A stretch of DNA of 42,832 nt, taken from positions 1 through 42,832 of the forward strand of contig DAIDKO010000136.1 of the NCBI GenBank assembly GCA_027450005.1, given 5' to 3'. Source of the stretch: Rhodanobacter sp. GTDB taxonomy: Bacteria > Pseudomonadota > Gammaproteobacteria > Xanthomonadales > Rhodanobacteraceae. Below, piece after piece: positions 33,126 through 41,351 of this stretch. How positions within the stretch are numbered: the stretch's first letter is position 1; every line of letters begins with the position of its first letter. The translations under genes were made by a program, and so were the position numbers. The notes beneath the pieces were generated by a model, which worked only from the letters and a program-made list of their open reading frames with translations, searched no databases and was not told the DNA's origin.

Positions 33126-33998
33126 TCAACGCCGCGTGGCGAGCACCCCGTCCAGCGCAAGCCGGGTTTCGAACCCGGCCTGCTCCAGCCGCTTCGCCAC
33201 TTCGCGCGGCACGTCGCGGCCGCTGGTGAGCTTGTTCGGGCTGCCGGTGTAGTGGAACAGCCGGCCGCCGCGCCGCAGCACGCGTGCCAGTTCGCGGTAG
33301 AACGCCAGCGAATACAGTTCGCCGGCGATACCGAAGCGCGGCGGGTCGTGCAGCAGCGCGTCGACCGAGGCGTCGCCCACCTGCGCGATGGCCTGCGCCA
33401 CGTCGGCATGCGCAAGGCGCAGGCGTCCGCCGCTGGAGGGCGCCTCGGGATCCGGCGACCACGGGTTGAGCGTGCGCAGCCACAGCACGTCGGGGTTCTT
33501 CTCGAAGGAGTGGATGCGCGTCGCGCCGGCTTCGAGGCAGCAGGCGGCGAAGTAGCCCAGCCCGCCGCAGCTGTCCAGCACCACCTTGCCGCGCGGCTCG
33601 ACCAGCGCCACCTTGCGCCGCGCGTCGTCCAGCGGCGATGCCTTCGCGGTGGGCAGCATCTTGATGCCGTCGATCTCGAAGGTGGGCACGTCCCATTCGG
33701 TCGGCACCAGCTTGATCAGCGAGCCGGAGAAGCGCGCCACCGGGGCGAAGCCTTCGCCGTCCCAGTAGTGGATCGCTCGTTCCTTGGGAACGGCAGGCCA
33801 GGGGTAGCGCTCGCCGCGCCATTGCCAGCCGTCCGCCTGCAGCACCGCGATGCCGGTGCTGCGGCCCAGGTCCAGCGAGCCGTGCCACTCGGGCGCGTCG
33901 GCATCGCGCGCGGCGAGCAGCGCCTCGGCGCTGGCGCGGGTGAACAGTGGGCCGGTGTAGTGCGGCAAGGCGGGAATGCATGATGGGCGGTCGCGCAT
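33126..33998 (-). CDS. Class I SAM-dependent methyltransferase
   Basis: 290 residues. The SAM-binding motif is VVLDSCGGLGYFAACCLEAG near residue 140, followed by HSFEKNPDVL with the acidic ribose-binding residue and DALLHDPPRFGIAGE containing a DPP(R/Y/F)-type catalytic loop, seen in nucleic-acid and some small-molecule methyltransferases. The N-terminal ~130 residues (DLGRSTGIAVLQADGWQWRG) are a separate region. Substrate is not inferred. The gene converges on the carboxylesterase, with only three bases between stops. Confidence 0.8.
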   Translation of the reverse strand: MRDRPSCIPALPHYTGPLFTRASAEALLAARDADAPEWHGSLDLGRSTGIAVLQADGWQWRGERYPWPAVPKERAIHYWDGEGFAPVARFSGSLIKLVPTEWDVPTFEIDGIKMLPTAKASPLDDARRKVALVEPRGKVVLDSCGGLGYFAACCLEAGATRIHSFEKNPDVLWLRTLNPWSPDPEAPSSGGRLRLAHADVAQAIAQVGDASVDALLHDPPRFGIAGELYSLAFYRELARVLRRGGRLFHYTGSPNKLTSGRDVPREVAKRLEQAGFETRLALDGVLATRR

Positions 33999-34110
33999 CG
34001 TAGCGCAGGCGCCACGCCTGCCGGTGCCGCGGGTCTTTCCGCTTTCCTAACGGTGTTGGGCCCATAGTCGGTGGACTGCGGCGCAAGCCGCGTCGCCCGG
34101 AGCCGGTGCC

Positions 34111-34518
34111 ATGACGAAACGTTTCCAGCCTGTCTTGCCTTGCTTGTTACTGGTGCTTGCGTTGCCGCTGGCGGCGCGGGCCGCGGACCCGCACAGTGCG
34201 GCATCGAAACAGATCGCGACGGCTGCCGCGCATGCCGGCATGGCGATGGGGGCGGCGGATCTCGCGACGGCGCACGCGCACCTGCATCACGTGGTGAATT
34301 GCCTGGTCGGGCCGTCGGGCAATGGCTTCGATGCCAAGGCGGGCGATCCCTGCAAGGGCATGGGCCATGGGGCCATCGCGGATGCCAAGGGCGACACCGC
34401 GACCGTCGATCGCCTGCATGTGGCGCTGGGGCAGGCCGAGCGAGGCCTGAAGGAGGGCACGCTGGATGCCGCACACGCCGATGCGAAACAGGCCATGGAA
34501 ACCCTGCAGGCGAAGTAG
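34111..34518 (+). CDS. Small periplasmic protein, His/Ala-rich
   Basis: 135 residues. Signal peptide 1-24 (LLLVLALPLAARAA). The mature chain has several His residues at helix-like spacing (AHAHLHHVVNCLVGPSG and CKGMGHGA) and two Cys, so a heme or metal contact is conceivable but not shown. DAAHADAKQAMETLQ suggests helical bundle ends. GGAG lies eight bases before the ATG. I do not recognise a named family. Confidence 0.65.
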   Translation: MTKRFQPVLPCLLLVLALPLAARAADPHSAASKQIATAAAHAGMAMGAADLATAHAHLHHVVNCLVGPSGNGFDAKAGDPCKGMGHGAIADAKGDTATVDRLHVALGQAERGLKEGTLDAAHADAKQAMETLQAK

Positions 34519-34628
34519 CCGCGGGTGCCGCGCAAGCGCCGATTCCGCGCCGGGCGGACTCGGCCGCGCCACGCGCGGCGGACGCATGCGACCCGGCGGA
34601 CCTCACTTCACCGACGGAGCAGCCAAGC

Positions 34629-35186
34629 ATGAGCACGATCAAGGTGGCGGTACTGGTGGGCAGCCTGCGCAAGGAGTCGCTCAACCGACGGCTGGCGAAG
34701 GCCATAGAGCGGCTGGCGCCGCCGGACTTCGCCTTCGAGCACGTGCGGATCGACGACCTGCCGCTGTACAACCAAGACTTCGATGCCGACTACCCGGACG
34801 CGGCGAAACGCCTCAAGCGGCAAATCGAATCCGCCGACGCGCTGCTGTTCGTCACGCCGGAATACAACCGTGGCGTGCCTGGCGTGCTGAAGAATGCGCT
34901 CGACCTCGCCTCGCGCCCCTGGGGCACCAACTCCTTCGCCGGCAAGCCGGGCGCGGTGATCGGCGCTTCCATCGGCGCCACCGGCAGCGCGCTGGCGCAA
35001 CAGCACCTGCGCAACTCGCTGGTGTTCCTCGACGTGCCGACGCTGGCCCAGCCGGAGGTGTTCGTGCACTTCAAGGACGATGGACCGGTCGATCCGGACG
35101 GCCAAGTCACCAACGAAGGCACGCAGAAATTCCTGCAGTCCTTCGTCGATCGCTACGCTGCCTGGGTGCGGAAGAACCTGCGTTGA
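34629..35186 (+). CDS. NADPH-dependent FMN reductase (ChrR/NQO-like)
   Basis: 185 residues, flavodoxin-like. VLVGSLRKESLNRRLA holds the FMN phosphate loop (GSLRKxS), and FVTPEYNRGVPGVLKNALDLASRP is the diagnostic family block. SFAGKPGAVIGASIGATGSALAQ lines the flavin. Enzymes of this group reduce quinones, chromate or azo dyes in the cytoplasm using NADPH; the native substrate is undefined. GGAG lies nine bases before the ATG. It is convergent with ppk1 across 98 bases. Confidence 0.9.
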   Translation: MSTIKVAVLVGSLRKESLNRRLAKAIERLAPPDFAFEHVRIDDLPLYNQDFDADYPDAAKRLKRQIESADALLFVTPEYNRGVPGVLKNALDLASRPWGTNSFAGKPGAVIGASIGATGSALAQQHLRNSLVFLDVPTLAQPEVFVHFKDDGPVDPDGQVTNEGTQKFLQSFVDRYAAWVRKNLR

Positions 35187-35223
35187 GGCCGCCTGCCTGG
35201 CGCAATGCCTATGGATTGCTGAC

Positions 35224-35241
35224 CCGTGCGAAATCGCACGG
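35224..35241. repeat. Short hairpin in convergent gap
   Basis: CCGTGCGA and TCGCACGG flank two bases between the FMN reductase and ppk1 ends. No T-run; may mark a shared transcript end. Confidence 0.4.
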
Positions 35242-35284
35242 AGTCGGCGTGCGTATCATCGCTCAGGACGAAGCGAGGCGGCGC

Positions 35285-37435
35285 TCATGTCGGCACGCCG
35301 CATAGCTTCTCCAGCAGTTGCGCCTGCGCATCCCGCACCGCCTCGCCGGTGGCGCGCGTCGCCGGGCGATAGCTGCCGTCGGGCTGCAGGTCGGCAGCGC
35401 CGCTGTTGTCGTCCAGGTACAGCTCCAGCGCGGCATGGATGCGCTGCTGCAGCTTGCGGTTCTCGACCGGGAAGGCGCATTCCACGCGGCGATCCAGGTT
35501 TCGCTCCATCATGTCGGCGCTGGACAGGTACAGCACCGGATCGCCGCCGTTGGCGAACCAGTACGCACGGCTGTGTTCGAGGAAGCGGCCGATCACCGAG
35601 CGCACGCGGATGTTCTCCGACACGCCGGGCACGCCGGGACGCAGGCAGCACATGCCGCGCACGATCAGGTCGATGCGCACGCCGGCGATGCTGGCCTGGT
35701 ACAGCGCGCGGATCATCTTCGAATCGGTGAGCGCGTTGACCTTGATCAGGATGCGCGCCTGCTTGCCCGCGGCGACGTGCTCCGCCTCGCGTGCGATCAG
35801 GTCGAGCAGGCCCTGCTTCAGGGTGAACGGCGCCTGCAGTAGCTTCTTCAGCCGCAGCACCTTGCCCATGCCGGTGAGCTGACTGAACAGCTTGTGCACG
35901 TCGTCGCACAGCGCCACGTCGGAAGTAAGCAGGCTGTAGTCGGTGTACAGCCGCGCGTTGCCAGCGTGGTAGTTGCCGGTGCCCATGTGCGCGTAGCGCA
36001 CCAGTTCGCTGCCCTCGCGACGCTGGATCAGCATCAGCTTGGCGTGCGTCTTGATGCCCACCACGCCGTAGATCACCATCGCGCCGGCCTGTTGCAGGCG
36101 CGATGCTAGCGAAAGGTTGGATTCCTCGTCGAAGCGCGCGCGCAGCTCGACCACCGCAGTCACCTCCTTGCCCGCGCGCGCCGCGTCCACCAGCGCATCG
36201 ACGATTTCCGAGTCCGCGCCGGTGCGGTACAGCGTCTGCTTGATCGAGAGTACCTGCGGGTCCTTGGCGGCCTGGCGCAGCATGTCGACCACCGGGGTGA
36301 ACGACTCGTAAGGATGCAGCAGCAGCACGTCGCGCCGCGCGATCACCGCGAACAGGTCTTCGGCATGCTCCAGCGCCTTGGGCAGCGAGGGCACGAACGG
36401 CTTGTACTGCAGCGCCGGGTAGTTCACCTTGCTGGCGATGCGGAACAGCCGGGCCAGGTTCACCGGACCGTTCACCTCGTACAATTCCGACTCGGTGAGG
36501 CCGAACTGCCGGAGCAGGTAGGCGCTGAGGTCCTTTGGGCAGTTGTCCGCCACCTCCAGCCGCACCGCGCTGCCGAAGCGGCGGGAATACAGCTCGCCGC
36601 GCAGTGCCAGCGCCAGGTCTTCCACTTCCTCGGGATCGAGCGCGAGGTCCGCGTTGCGGGTGAGCCGGAACTGGTAGGAACCCAGCACGTTCATGCCGGG
36701 AAACAGCTCCTCGGCGTGCGCGTGGATGATCGAGGACAGCAGCACGTAGCAATCGCCCTGCTCGACGATGTCGGGGGGCAGCGGGATCAGCCGGGGCAGC
36801 ACCCGCGGCGCCGGCACCACGGCCAGGCCGGAGTCGCGGCCGAACGCGTCGACGCCGTCCAGCCGCACGATGAAGTTGAGGCTCTTGTTCACCAGCAACG
36901 GGAATGGGTGGGTCGGATCCAGCCCGATCGGCGTCACCAGGGGTGCCACTTCCGTTCGGAAATAGCGGCGCACCCATTGCTTCTGCTTGTACGTCCACTC
37001 GTCGCGCCGCAGGATGCGGATGTTGTTCGCGGCCAGTTCCGGCAGGATGCGCTCGTTGAGGATCGCGTACTGCCGCTCGATCTGGCGGTGCGCGATCGCG
37101 GCGATCTCCTCCAGCACTTGGCGCGGCGCCATGCCATCGGCACCGGGCAGTTCGCGGTCCAGCGCGATCTGGCCCTTCAGGCCGGCCACCCGGATCTCGA
37201 AGAACTCGTCCATGTTGCGCGAGAAGATCAGCAGGAACTTCAGCCGTTCCAGCAGCGGGCTGCGTTCGTCTAGCGCCTGGTCCAGTACGCGCGTGTTGAA
37301 TGCCAGCTGGGACAATTCGCGATTGATGTACAGCTGCCGTTCGCCGAGGTCGGGCGTGGCGGCGGCGGTCGTATCGTTGGCTGCCGCTGTGTCGGTGGCC
37401 AGCGGCGAGGGCTTGCGTGGAGCGCGTGAACTCAT
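35285..37435 (-). CDS. ppk1: Polyphosphate kinase 1
   Basis: 716 residues. Polymerises the gamma-phosphate of ATP into polyphosphate, important for stress survival. Motifs: the N-terminal YINRELSQLAFNTRVLDQ, then FSRNMDEFFEIRVAGLKGQI, catalytic His region HMGTGNYHAGNARLYTDYSL, and VKVNALTDSKMIRALYQAS-like with LIVRGMCCLRPGVPG near the second His. The start at 37435 gives MSSRAPRKPSPLATD; a 15-codon in-frame extension is unlikely. A GTCAT-containing stretch upstream was checked as a Pho box and rejected. No ppx is adjacent. Confidence 0.95.
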   Translation of the reverse strand: MSSRAPRKPSPLATDTAAANDTTAAATPDLGERQLYINRELSQLAFNTRVLDQALDERSPLLERLKFLLIFSRNMDEFFEIRVAGLKGQIALDRELPGADGMAPRQVLEEIAAIAHRQIERQYAILNERILPELAANNIRILRRDEWTYKQKQWVRRYFRTEVAPLVTPIGLDPTHPFPLLVNKSLNFIVRLDGVDAFGRDSGLAVVPAPRVLPRLIPLPPDIVEQGDCYVLLSSIIHAHAEELFPGMNVLGSYQFRLTRNADLALDPEEVEDLALALRGELYSRRFGSAVRLEVADNCPKDLSAYLLRQFGLTESELYEVNGPVNLARLFRIASKVNYPALQYKPFVPSLPKALEHAEDLFAVIARRDVLLLHPYESFTPVVDMLRQAAKDPQVLSIKQTLYRTGADSEIVDALVDAARAGKEVTAVVELRARFDEESNLSLASRLQQAGAMVIYGVVGIKTHAKLMLIQRREGSELVRYAHMGTGNYHAGNARLYTDYSLLTSDVALCDDVHKLFSQLTGMGKVLRLKKLLQAPFTLKQGLLDLIAREAEHVAAGKQARILIKVNALTDSKMIRALYQASIAGVRIDLIVRGMCCLRPGVPGVSENIRVRSVIGRFLEHSRAYWFANGGDPVLYLSSADMMERNLDRRVECAFPVENRKLQQRIHAALELYLDDNSGAADLQPDGSYRPATRATGEAVRDAQAQLLEKLCGVPT

Positions 37436-37606
37436 CGGGTGATATCCGTGGGGCGCATGCCGCGCCATCCGTACAGGCATGGTAACCCTTTGCGGTTCAT
37501 GCGCCTGGCGCAGCGGCGCGCCGACAGTGCCGGCGGTTCATGACAGCGGGATGACACCGTGGCGGGGCCAACGGGCCTGGCCGCGCGGCAGCAGGGGCGG
37601 ACGGCA

Positions 37607-37834
37607 TCAGCGCATGCCCACCACGCGTATCTCCACGCCATCCACGCGCACCACCTGGCCCGCGTGGATCTTGCAGGTCTTGCGCAGCTCTTGCGCGCCG
37701 TCCACCGTCACCGCGCCGCTGGCGACGAGCTGCTTGCCGGCGCCGCCGCTGTCGCACAGGCCAACGAGTTTAAGCAGGTTGTCCAGCTTGACGAAGTCGC
37801 GGTCGAGTTCGAAGCGCAGGTTTTGCGTGGTCAT
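37607..37834 (-). CDS. Small S4-domain RNA-binding protein (YbcJ-like)
   Basis: 75 residues. The S4 fold runs FVKLDNLLKLVGLCDSGGAG, KQLVASGAVTVDGAQELRK and VVRVDGVEIRVVG, with Lys/Arg residues for RNA contact. Its ATG overlaps the barstar stop codon (ATGA at 37831-37834), so it is translationally coupled to barstar. YbcJ-type proteins bind RNA of undefined type. It is the last gene of the PAP2-barnase-barstar operon. Confidence 0.85.
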   Translation of the reverse strand: MTTQNLRFELDRDFVKLDNLLKLVGLCDSGGAGKQLVASGAVTVDGAQELRKTCKIHAGQVVRVDGVEIRVVGMR

Positions 37835-38256
37835 GCGTGGGGGTGATCCGGCAGGGCGAGGAAGGCGAAGAATGGGCGGTCCGCGTCCTGCGCGAACGTG
37901 GCAGCGTCGTCGAGTATGCCGAGCAGCACCTCGAAGTCTTGGTCGGCGCCATGGTGCAGCTTGCTGGTGTGTTCGAGCAACAGCACGTGACCGTGCGCCG
38001 GCGAGCGGTCGAGGTCCCGCAGGCAGTCAGCCAGCGTATCCCAGTTATGGCCGAACTCGGCGGGCAGCGACAACGTTTCGGCCAAGCGCTGCAGCAGCTC
38101 GGCCTTGTGGTTGCAGCCGGCCAGGTCGGTGCGGCTTACCGCCAGCTCCGCGCGTGCCGCGGCGTCGGCCAGCCGCCCGAGGTCGGCATCGCACACAAAA
38201 TACACGCCGTTCTGGCTGGGGCGGGTCAGGTCCGGATCGAGCGGATGGGCGTTCAT
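37831..38256 (-). CDS. Barstar family RNase inhibitor
   Basis: 141 residues. Barstar proteins plug the active site of barnase-type RNases. The characteristic block is LSLPAEFGHNWDTLADCLRD with the acidic helix facing the RNase, preceded by CNHKAELLQRLAETL; the C-terminal strand is FFAFLALPD. The ATG at 38256 overlaps the stop of the RNase gene (ATGA at 38253-38256), which couples inhibitor synthesis to toxin synthesis. Toxin and inhibitor thus sit in one operon. Confidence 0.88.
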   Translation of the reverse strand: MNAHPLDPDLTRPSQNGVYFVCDADLGRLADAAARAELAVSRTDLAGCNHKAELLQRLAETLSLPAEFGHNWDTLADCLRDLDRSPAHGHVLLLEHTSKLHHGADQDFEVLLGILDDAATFAQDADRPFFAFLALPDHPHA

Positions 38257-38699
38257 CGGGGTACGGCGAATCGGCGGAAACTGCGGTAGTGGTCGCCCGT
38301 GTAGTAGTACACCTCGGGCGGTGTGCCGCCGGTGATGATGCGCCGGGTGCCACGCGTGCGCGCACCGGGCGTGTCCACAGCGTACTCGTGGTAGTAGCCG
38401 CGCGGCCGTTCCGGCAGCTGGTGCGCGTACTTGCCGAACACCACGTCGTCCTGGCGGTGCGGAAACGGCCCGCCGCGCGCGATCAGGGCCAGCGTGTCGC
38501 GCGCCGTGGGTGGCAGGAAGGAGGGCGGCGCGGCATCGCTGCCCACGTCCGCCAACACGGCCGGCACGGGGGGCGGCACGAGCGGATGCGGCATGCGCGC
38601 CCGCCGTTCGAGGAACAGCGCGATCGCCACGATCGCGAGCACGAGCAGCGGTTTCCAGGAGCGCATGGGCAGTACCGATGGGACGGCGGGCGGGTTCAT
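38253..38699 (-). CDS. Barnase-type guanyl-specific RNase
   Basis: 148 residues. An N-terminal membrane anchor or signal (SWKPLLVLAIVAIALFL) suggests export. The RNase domain shows PPTARDTLALIARGGPF, then FPHRQDDVVFGKYAHQLP, then PRGYYHEYAVDTPGARTRG (catalytic Glu in the YHEYAV strand), then RRIITGG and PPEVYYYTGDHYRSFR with the C-terminal catalytic His. The start at 38699 overlaps the PAP2 stop by four bases (ATGA), favouring it over MRSWKPL at 38666. Secreted RNase with cytoplasmic barstar protects the producer. Confidence 0.88.
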   Translation of the reverse strand: MNPPAVPSVLPMRSWKPLLVLAIVAIALFLERRARMPHPLVPPPVPAVLADVGSDAAPPSFLPPTARDTLALIARGGPFPHRQDDVVFGKYAHQLPERPRGYYHEYAVDTPGARTRGTRRIITGGTPPEVYYYTGDHYRSFRRFAVPR

Positions 38700-39493
38700 G
38701 GCAAGCGCCGCGCCTGGGGATCCCGTTGCAGCAGCTCCGCCATCGCGACGCCCAGCACCAGCCAAAACGCGCCGAGCGCATAGCCGGCCAACACGTCGCT
38801 CAGGTAATGCGCCATCAGCACCACGCGGCTGATGCCGACGAAGACGACCAGCGCCATGGCGGTGGCAATGACGGCGCGATGGTGGCGCGAGGCGAGCCTG
38901 TACAGCAGCAAGCCGGCCAGCATGCCGAAGCACACCGTGCTTATCATGGCGTGTCCGCTGGGGAAGCTGTAGCCGGTTTCCACGACGAAGGCGTGGCCGT
39001 CGAAGGGGCGGATGCGTTTCATCCAATGCTTGGCCGCTTCACCGCAGACCACCGTGCCGCCCACCGCCACGCACCAAGGCAGGAACAGCCGCTAGTCGCG
39101 CTTCCATGCCAGTAGCAGGGCCAGCGCCGCGCTGGCGGTCGCCAGCAGCGCCGGCTTGCCGATGTTGGTGCTGACGGCGAGCGCGCCCAGCACGCCGGGC
39201 GACATCTGCCCGTGCAGCGCCTGTGCCAGCGCGGCATCGAAGCCGACCAGCGCGGTCCGTGCCCGCACGGCCCAGAGCAGCAGGGCGAACAGCGCGCCGA
39301 ACAGCGCCAGCAAGACCGCGGCGGTACGCGGCCGCAGCGCGAGATAGCCGGGCTTGCCGGTGGCGGCCAGCCGGTTACGGCGCGCGAGGCGCCAGAGCAG
39401 GTCGCCGGCGAGCAAGGCGAGGATCAGCACGATGCCCCACAAGCTCAGGACATGTCGGGCCATCCAGAAGGGCAGGGATTCCGTACAGCTCAT
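38696..39493 (-). pseudogene. PAP2 phosphatase interrupted by TAG at a likely Trp
   Basis: 266 codons including the final stop; TAG at 39092-39094 (codon 134). Before it: several membrane helices (LSLWGIVLILALLAGDLLW, AVLLALFGALFALLLWAV) and LLLAWKRD. After it: RLFLPWCVAVGGTVV, then the complete PAP2 active site KHWMKRIRP, GYSFPSGHAM and SRVVLMAHYLSDVLAG. WKRDW is the expected text, so TGG became TAG. All three catalytic motifs lie past the stop, so a truncated product would be inactive unless translation restarts (a GTG occurs eight codons later). It is the first gene of the RNase-barstar operon. Confidence 0.82.
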
Positions 39494-39608
39494 ACCATCC
39501 GCGTTTCGGAAAGCGGGAAGCGTGCCGGATGGCAGGCGTGACTTCCAGCGCTGGCCTTGCCGCGGCTTTGCGGCGATAGTGACCCGGTTCACCTCGCCGG
39601 AGTCGGCA

Positions 39609-41261
39609 ATGTCCCAGCGTCCCCTTTCCCTGCGCATGGCGGTATGTGCCGCGTTGCTCGCCCTTGCTGGCGCGGCATCGGCGCAGGCGGCACCCGCGTC
39701 GTCGCCAGTGCCTGCGCCTGTCGCGGCCACGCAGGCGGCCTTGCCAGCCCAGTTGCAGGACTTCGACGCCTACATGGCCGACACCCTAAAGACCTTCAAG
39801 GTGCCGGGCATCGCGGTGGCCATCGTCAAGGACGGCAAGGTGGTGCTGGCCAAGGGCTTCGGCGTGCGCGAGCTGGGCCGGCCGGCGAAGGTAGACGCGC
39901 ACACGCTGTTCGCGATCGCCTCCAACACCAAGGCGTTCACTGCCGCGGCGCTGCAGATGCTGGCCGACGAGGGCAAGCTGGACATGGACGCGCGGGTGAC
40001 CGACTACCTGCCAGGGTTCCGCATGAGCGATCCCTACGTGACGCACGAGATGCGCGTGCGCGACCTGCTGGCGCACCGCAGCGGCCTCAGCCTCGGCGCG
40101 GGCGACCTGCTGTACTGGCCGCCGACCAGCTACACCACCGCGGACGTGGTGAAGCGCCTCGCCAGGGTGCCGATCAAGAACAGCTTCCGCGCCCATTACG
40201 CCTACGACAACATCCTGTTCGCGGTGGCGACGGAGGTCATCGAGAAGGTCTCTGGCCAAAGCTACGCCGACTTCGTGCGCGAGCACATCTTCAAGCCGGT
40301 CGGCATGGACGAGTCGCTGATCGACTGCACCTACCTGAAGCCCGGCATGGACGTGGCCACCGGCCACGCGCCCTACAACTTCAAGGACGTGAAGCCGGTG
40401 CCGCCGATGGCCTGGCTCAACGACCCCGGCGCCGGCGGCATCTATGCCAGCGTCGACGACCTCGCCAAGTGGATGAACGTGCAGCTTGCCGGCGGCATGC
40501 TGCCGGACGGCAAGCGGCTGTTCTCCGAGAAGAGCCACCGGGCGATGTGGTCGATGCTTACGCCGATCCCGATCGGCAAGCCGCCGATTTCCGAGATGGC
40601 GCCGCTGGTGCCGGAGTTCTATGGCTACGGCGAGGGCTGGTTCCTCAGCACCTACCAGGGCCAGAAACTGGTCTGGCACACCGGCGGCTGGCCGGGCTTT
40701 GTCACGCGAGTGACGATGGTGCCGAAGCTGCATCTCGGGGTGGTGGTGCTGACCAACATGCAGTCCGGTGCCGCGTTCAACGCGGTCACCTACCGGGTGC
40801 TCGACGCCTACCTCAATCCGGCGCACAAGACCGACTGGGTGGCGGTGTACGAAAAGGCGGTGAAGAAAGGCGAAGCCGACGCCGACCACAGCTGGGCCGA
40901 GCACGAAGCCGCGCGCGACAAGAACAGCAAGCCCTCGCTGCCGTTGTCCGGCTACGCCGGCACCTACCGCGACCCATGGTACGGCGACATCGTCGTCAGC
41001 GACGAAGGCGGCAAGCTGCGCCTGCGTTTCAGCCACACCAGGCAACTGGTCGGCACGATGACGCCGTGGCAGCACGACACCTTCATCGTGCGCTGGGACG
41101 ACCGCTCGCTCGACGCGGACGCCTTTGTCAACTTCGCGCTGGATGACGACGGCCACGTGCGCTCCATGCGCATGCAGCCGGTGTCGCCACTGACCGATTT
41201 CAGCTTCGACTTCCAGGACCTGCGTCCGGTGCTGGTGAAGGCTGCCGGGAAGAAGATCTGA
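39609..41261 (+). CDS. Secreted serine beta-lactamase-family hydrolase
   Basis: 550 residues. Signal peptide 1-27 (AVCAALLALAGAASAQA). Class C-like fold: SxxK motif SNTK at 105-108 (nucleophile Ser105, Lys108), the YxN position YDN in HYAYDNILFAVATEV, and HTGG near residue 358 in VWHTGGWPGFV replacing the KTG box, as is usual for esterase or D-peptidase members. A C-terminal ~110-residue beta-domain (YAGTYRDPWYGDIVVSDEG) is typical of the DUF3471 group. GGAG lies eight bases before the ATG. Resistance activity is not implied. Confidence 0.9.
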   Translation: MSQRPLSLRMAVCAALLALAGAASAQAAPASSPVPAPVAATQAALPAQLQDFDAYMADTLKTFKVPGIAVAIVKDGKVVLAKGFGVRELGRPAKVDAHTLFAIASNTKAFTAAALQMLADEGKLDMDARVTDYLPGFRMSDPYVTHEMRVRDLLAHRSGLSLGAGDLLYWPPTSYTTADVVKRLARVPIKNSFRAHYAYDNILFAVATEVIEKVSGQSYADFVREHIFKPVGMDESLIDCTYLKPGMDVATGHAPYNFKDVKPVPPMAWLNDPGAGGIYASVDDLAKWMNVQLAGGMLPDGKRLFSEKSHRAMWSMLTPIPIGKPPISEMAPLVPEFYGYGEGWFLSTYQGQKLVWHTGGWPGFVTRVTMVPKLHLGVVVLTNMQSGAAFNAVTYRVLDAYLNPAHKTDWVAVYEKAVKKGEADADHSWAEHEAARDKNSKPSLPLSGYAGTYRDPWYGDIVVSDEGGKLRLRFSHTRQLVGTMTPWQHDTFIVRWDDRSLDADAFVNFALDDDGHVRSMRMQPVSPLTDFSFDFQDLRPVLVKAAGKKI

Positions 41262-41265
41262 GTTC

Positions 41266-41291
41266 CCGCCCCTCCCGCGCGGGAGGGGCGG
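41266..41291. terminator. 13 bp perfect palindrome after the hydrolase gene
   Basis: CCGCCCCTCCCGC is followed directly by its reverse complement, giving a strong hairpin four bases after the stop codon. No T-run follows, so termination would rely on the stem alone or on Rho. Confidence 0.6.
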
Positions 41292-41351
41292 CATGCACCG
41301 GCCACGTTGCCGCATTGGGACGGGGCCACACCGTCAACCGAGGGGATCGCC

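Noticed and set aside
37521-37549. Possible Pho box upstream of ppk1 (two CTGTC half-sites on the minus strand)
   Set aside because: The half-sites repeat at 19 bases, not the 11-base period of a Pho box, and the second is poor.
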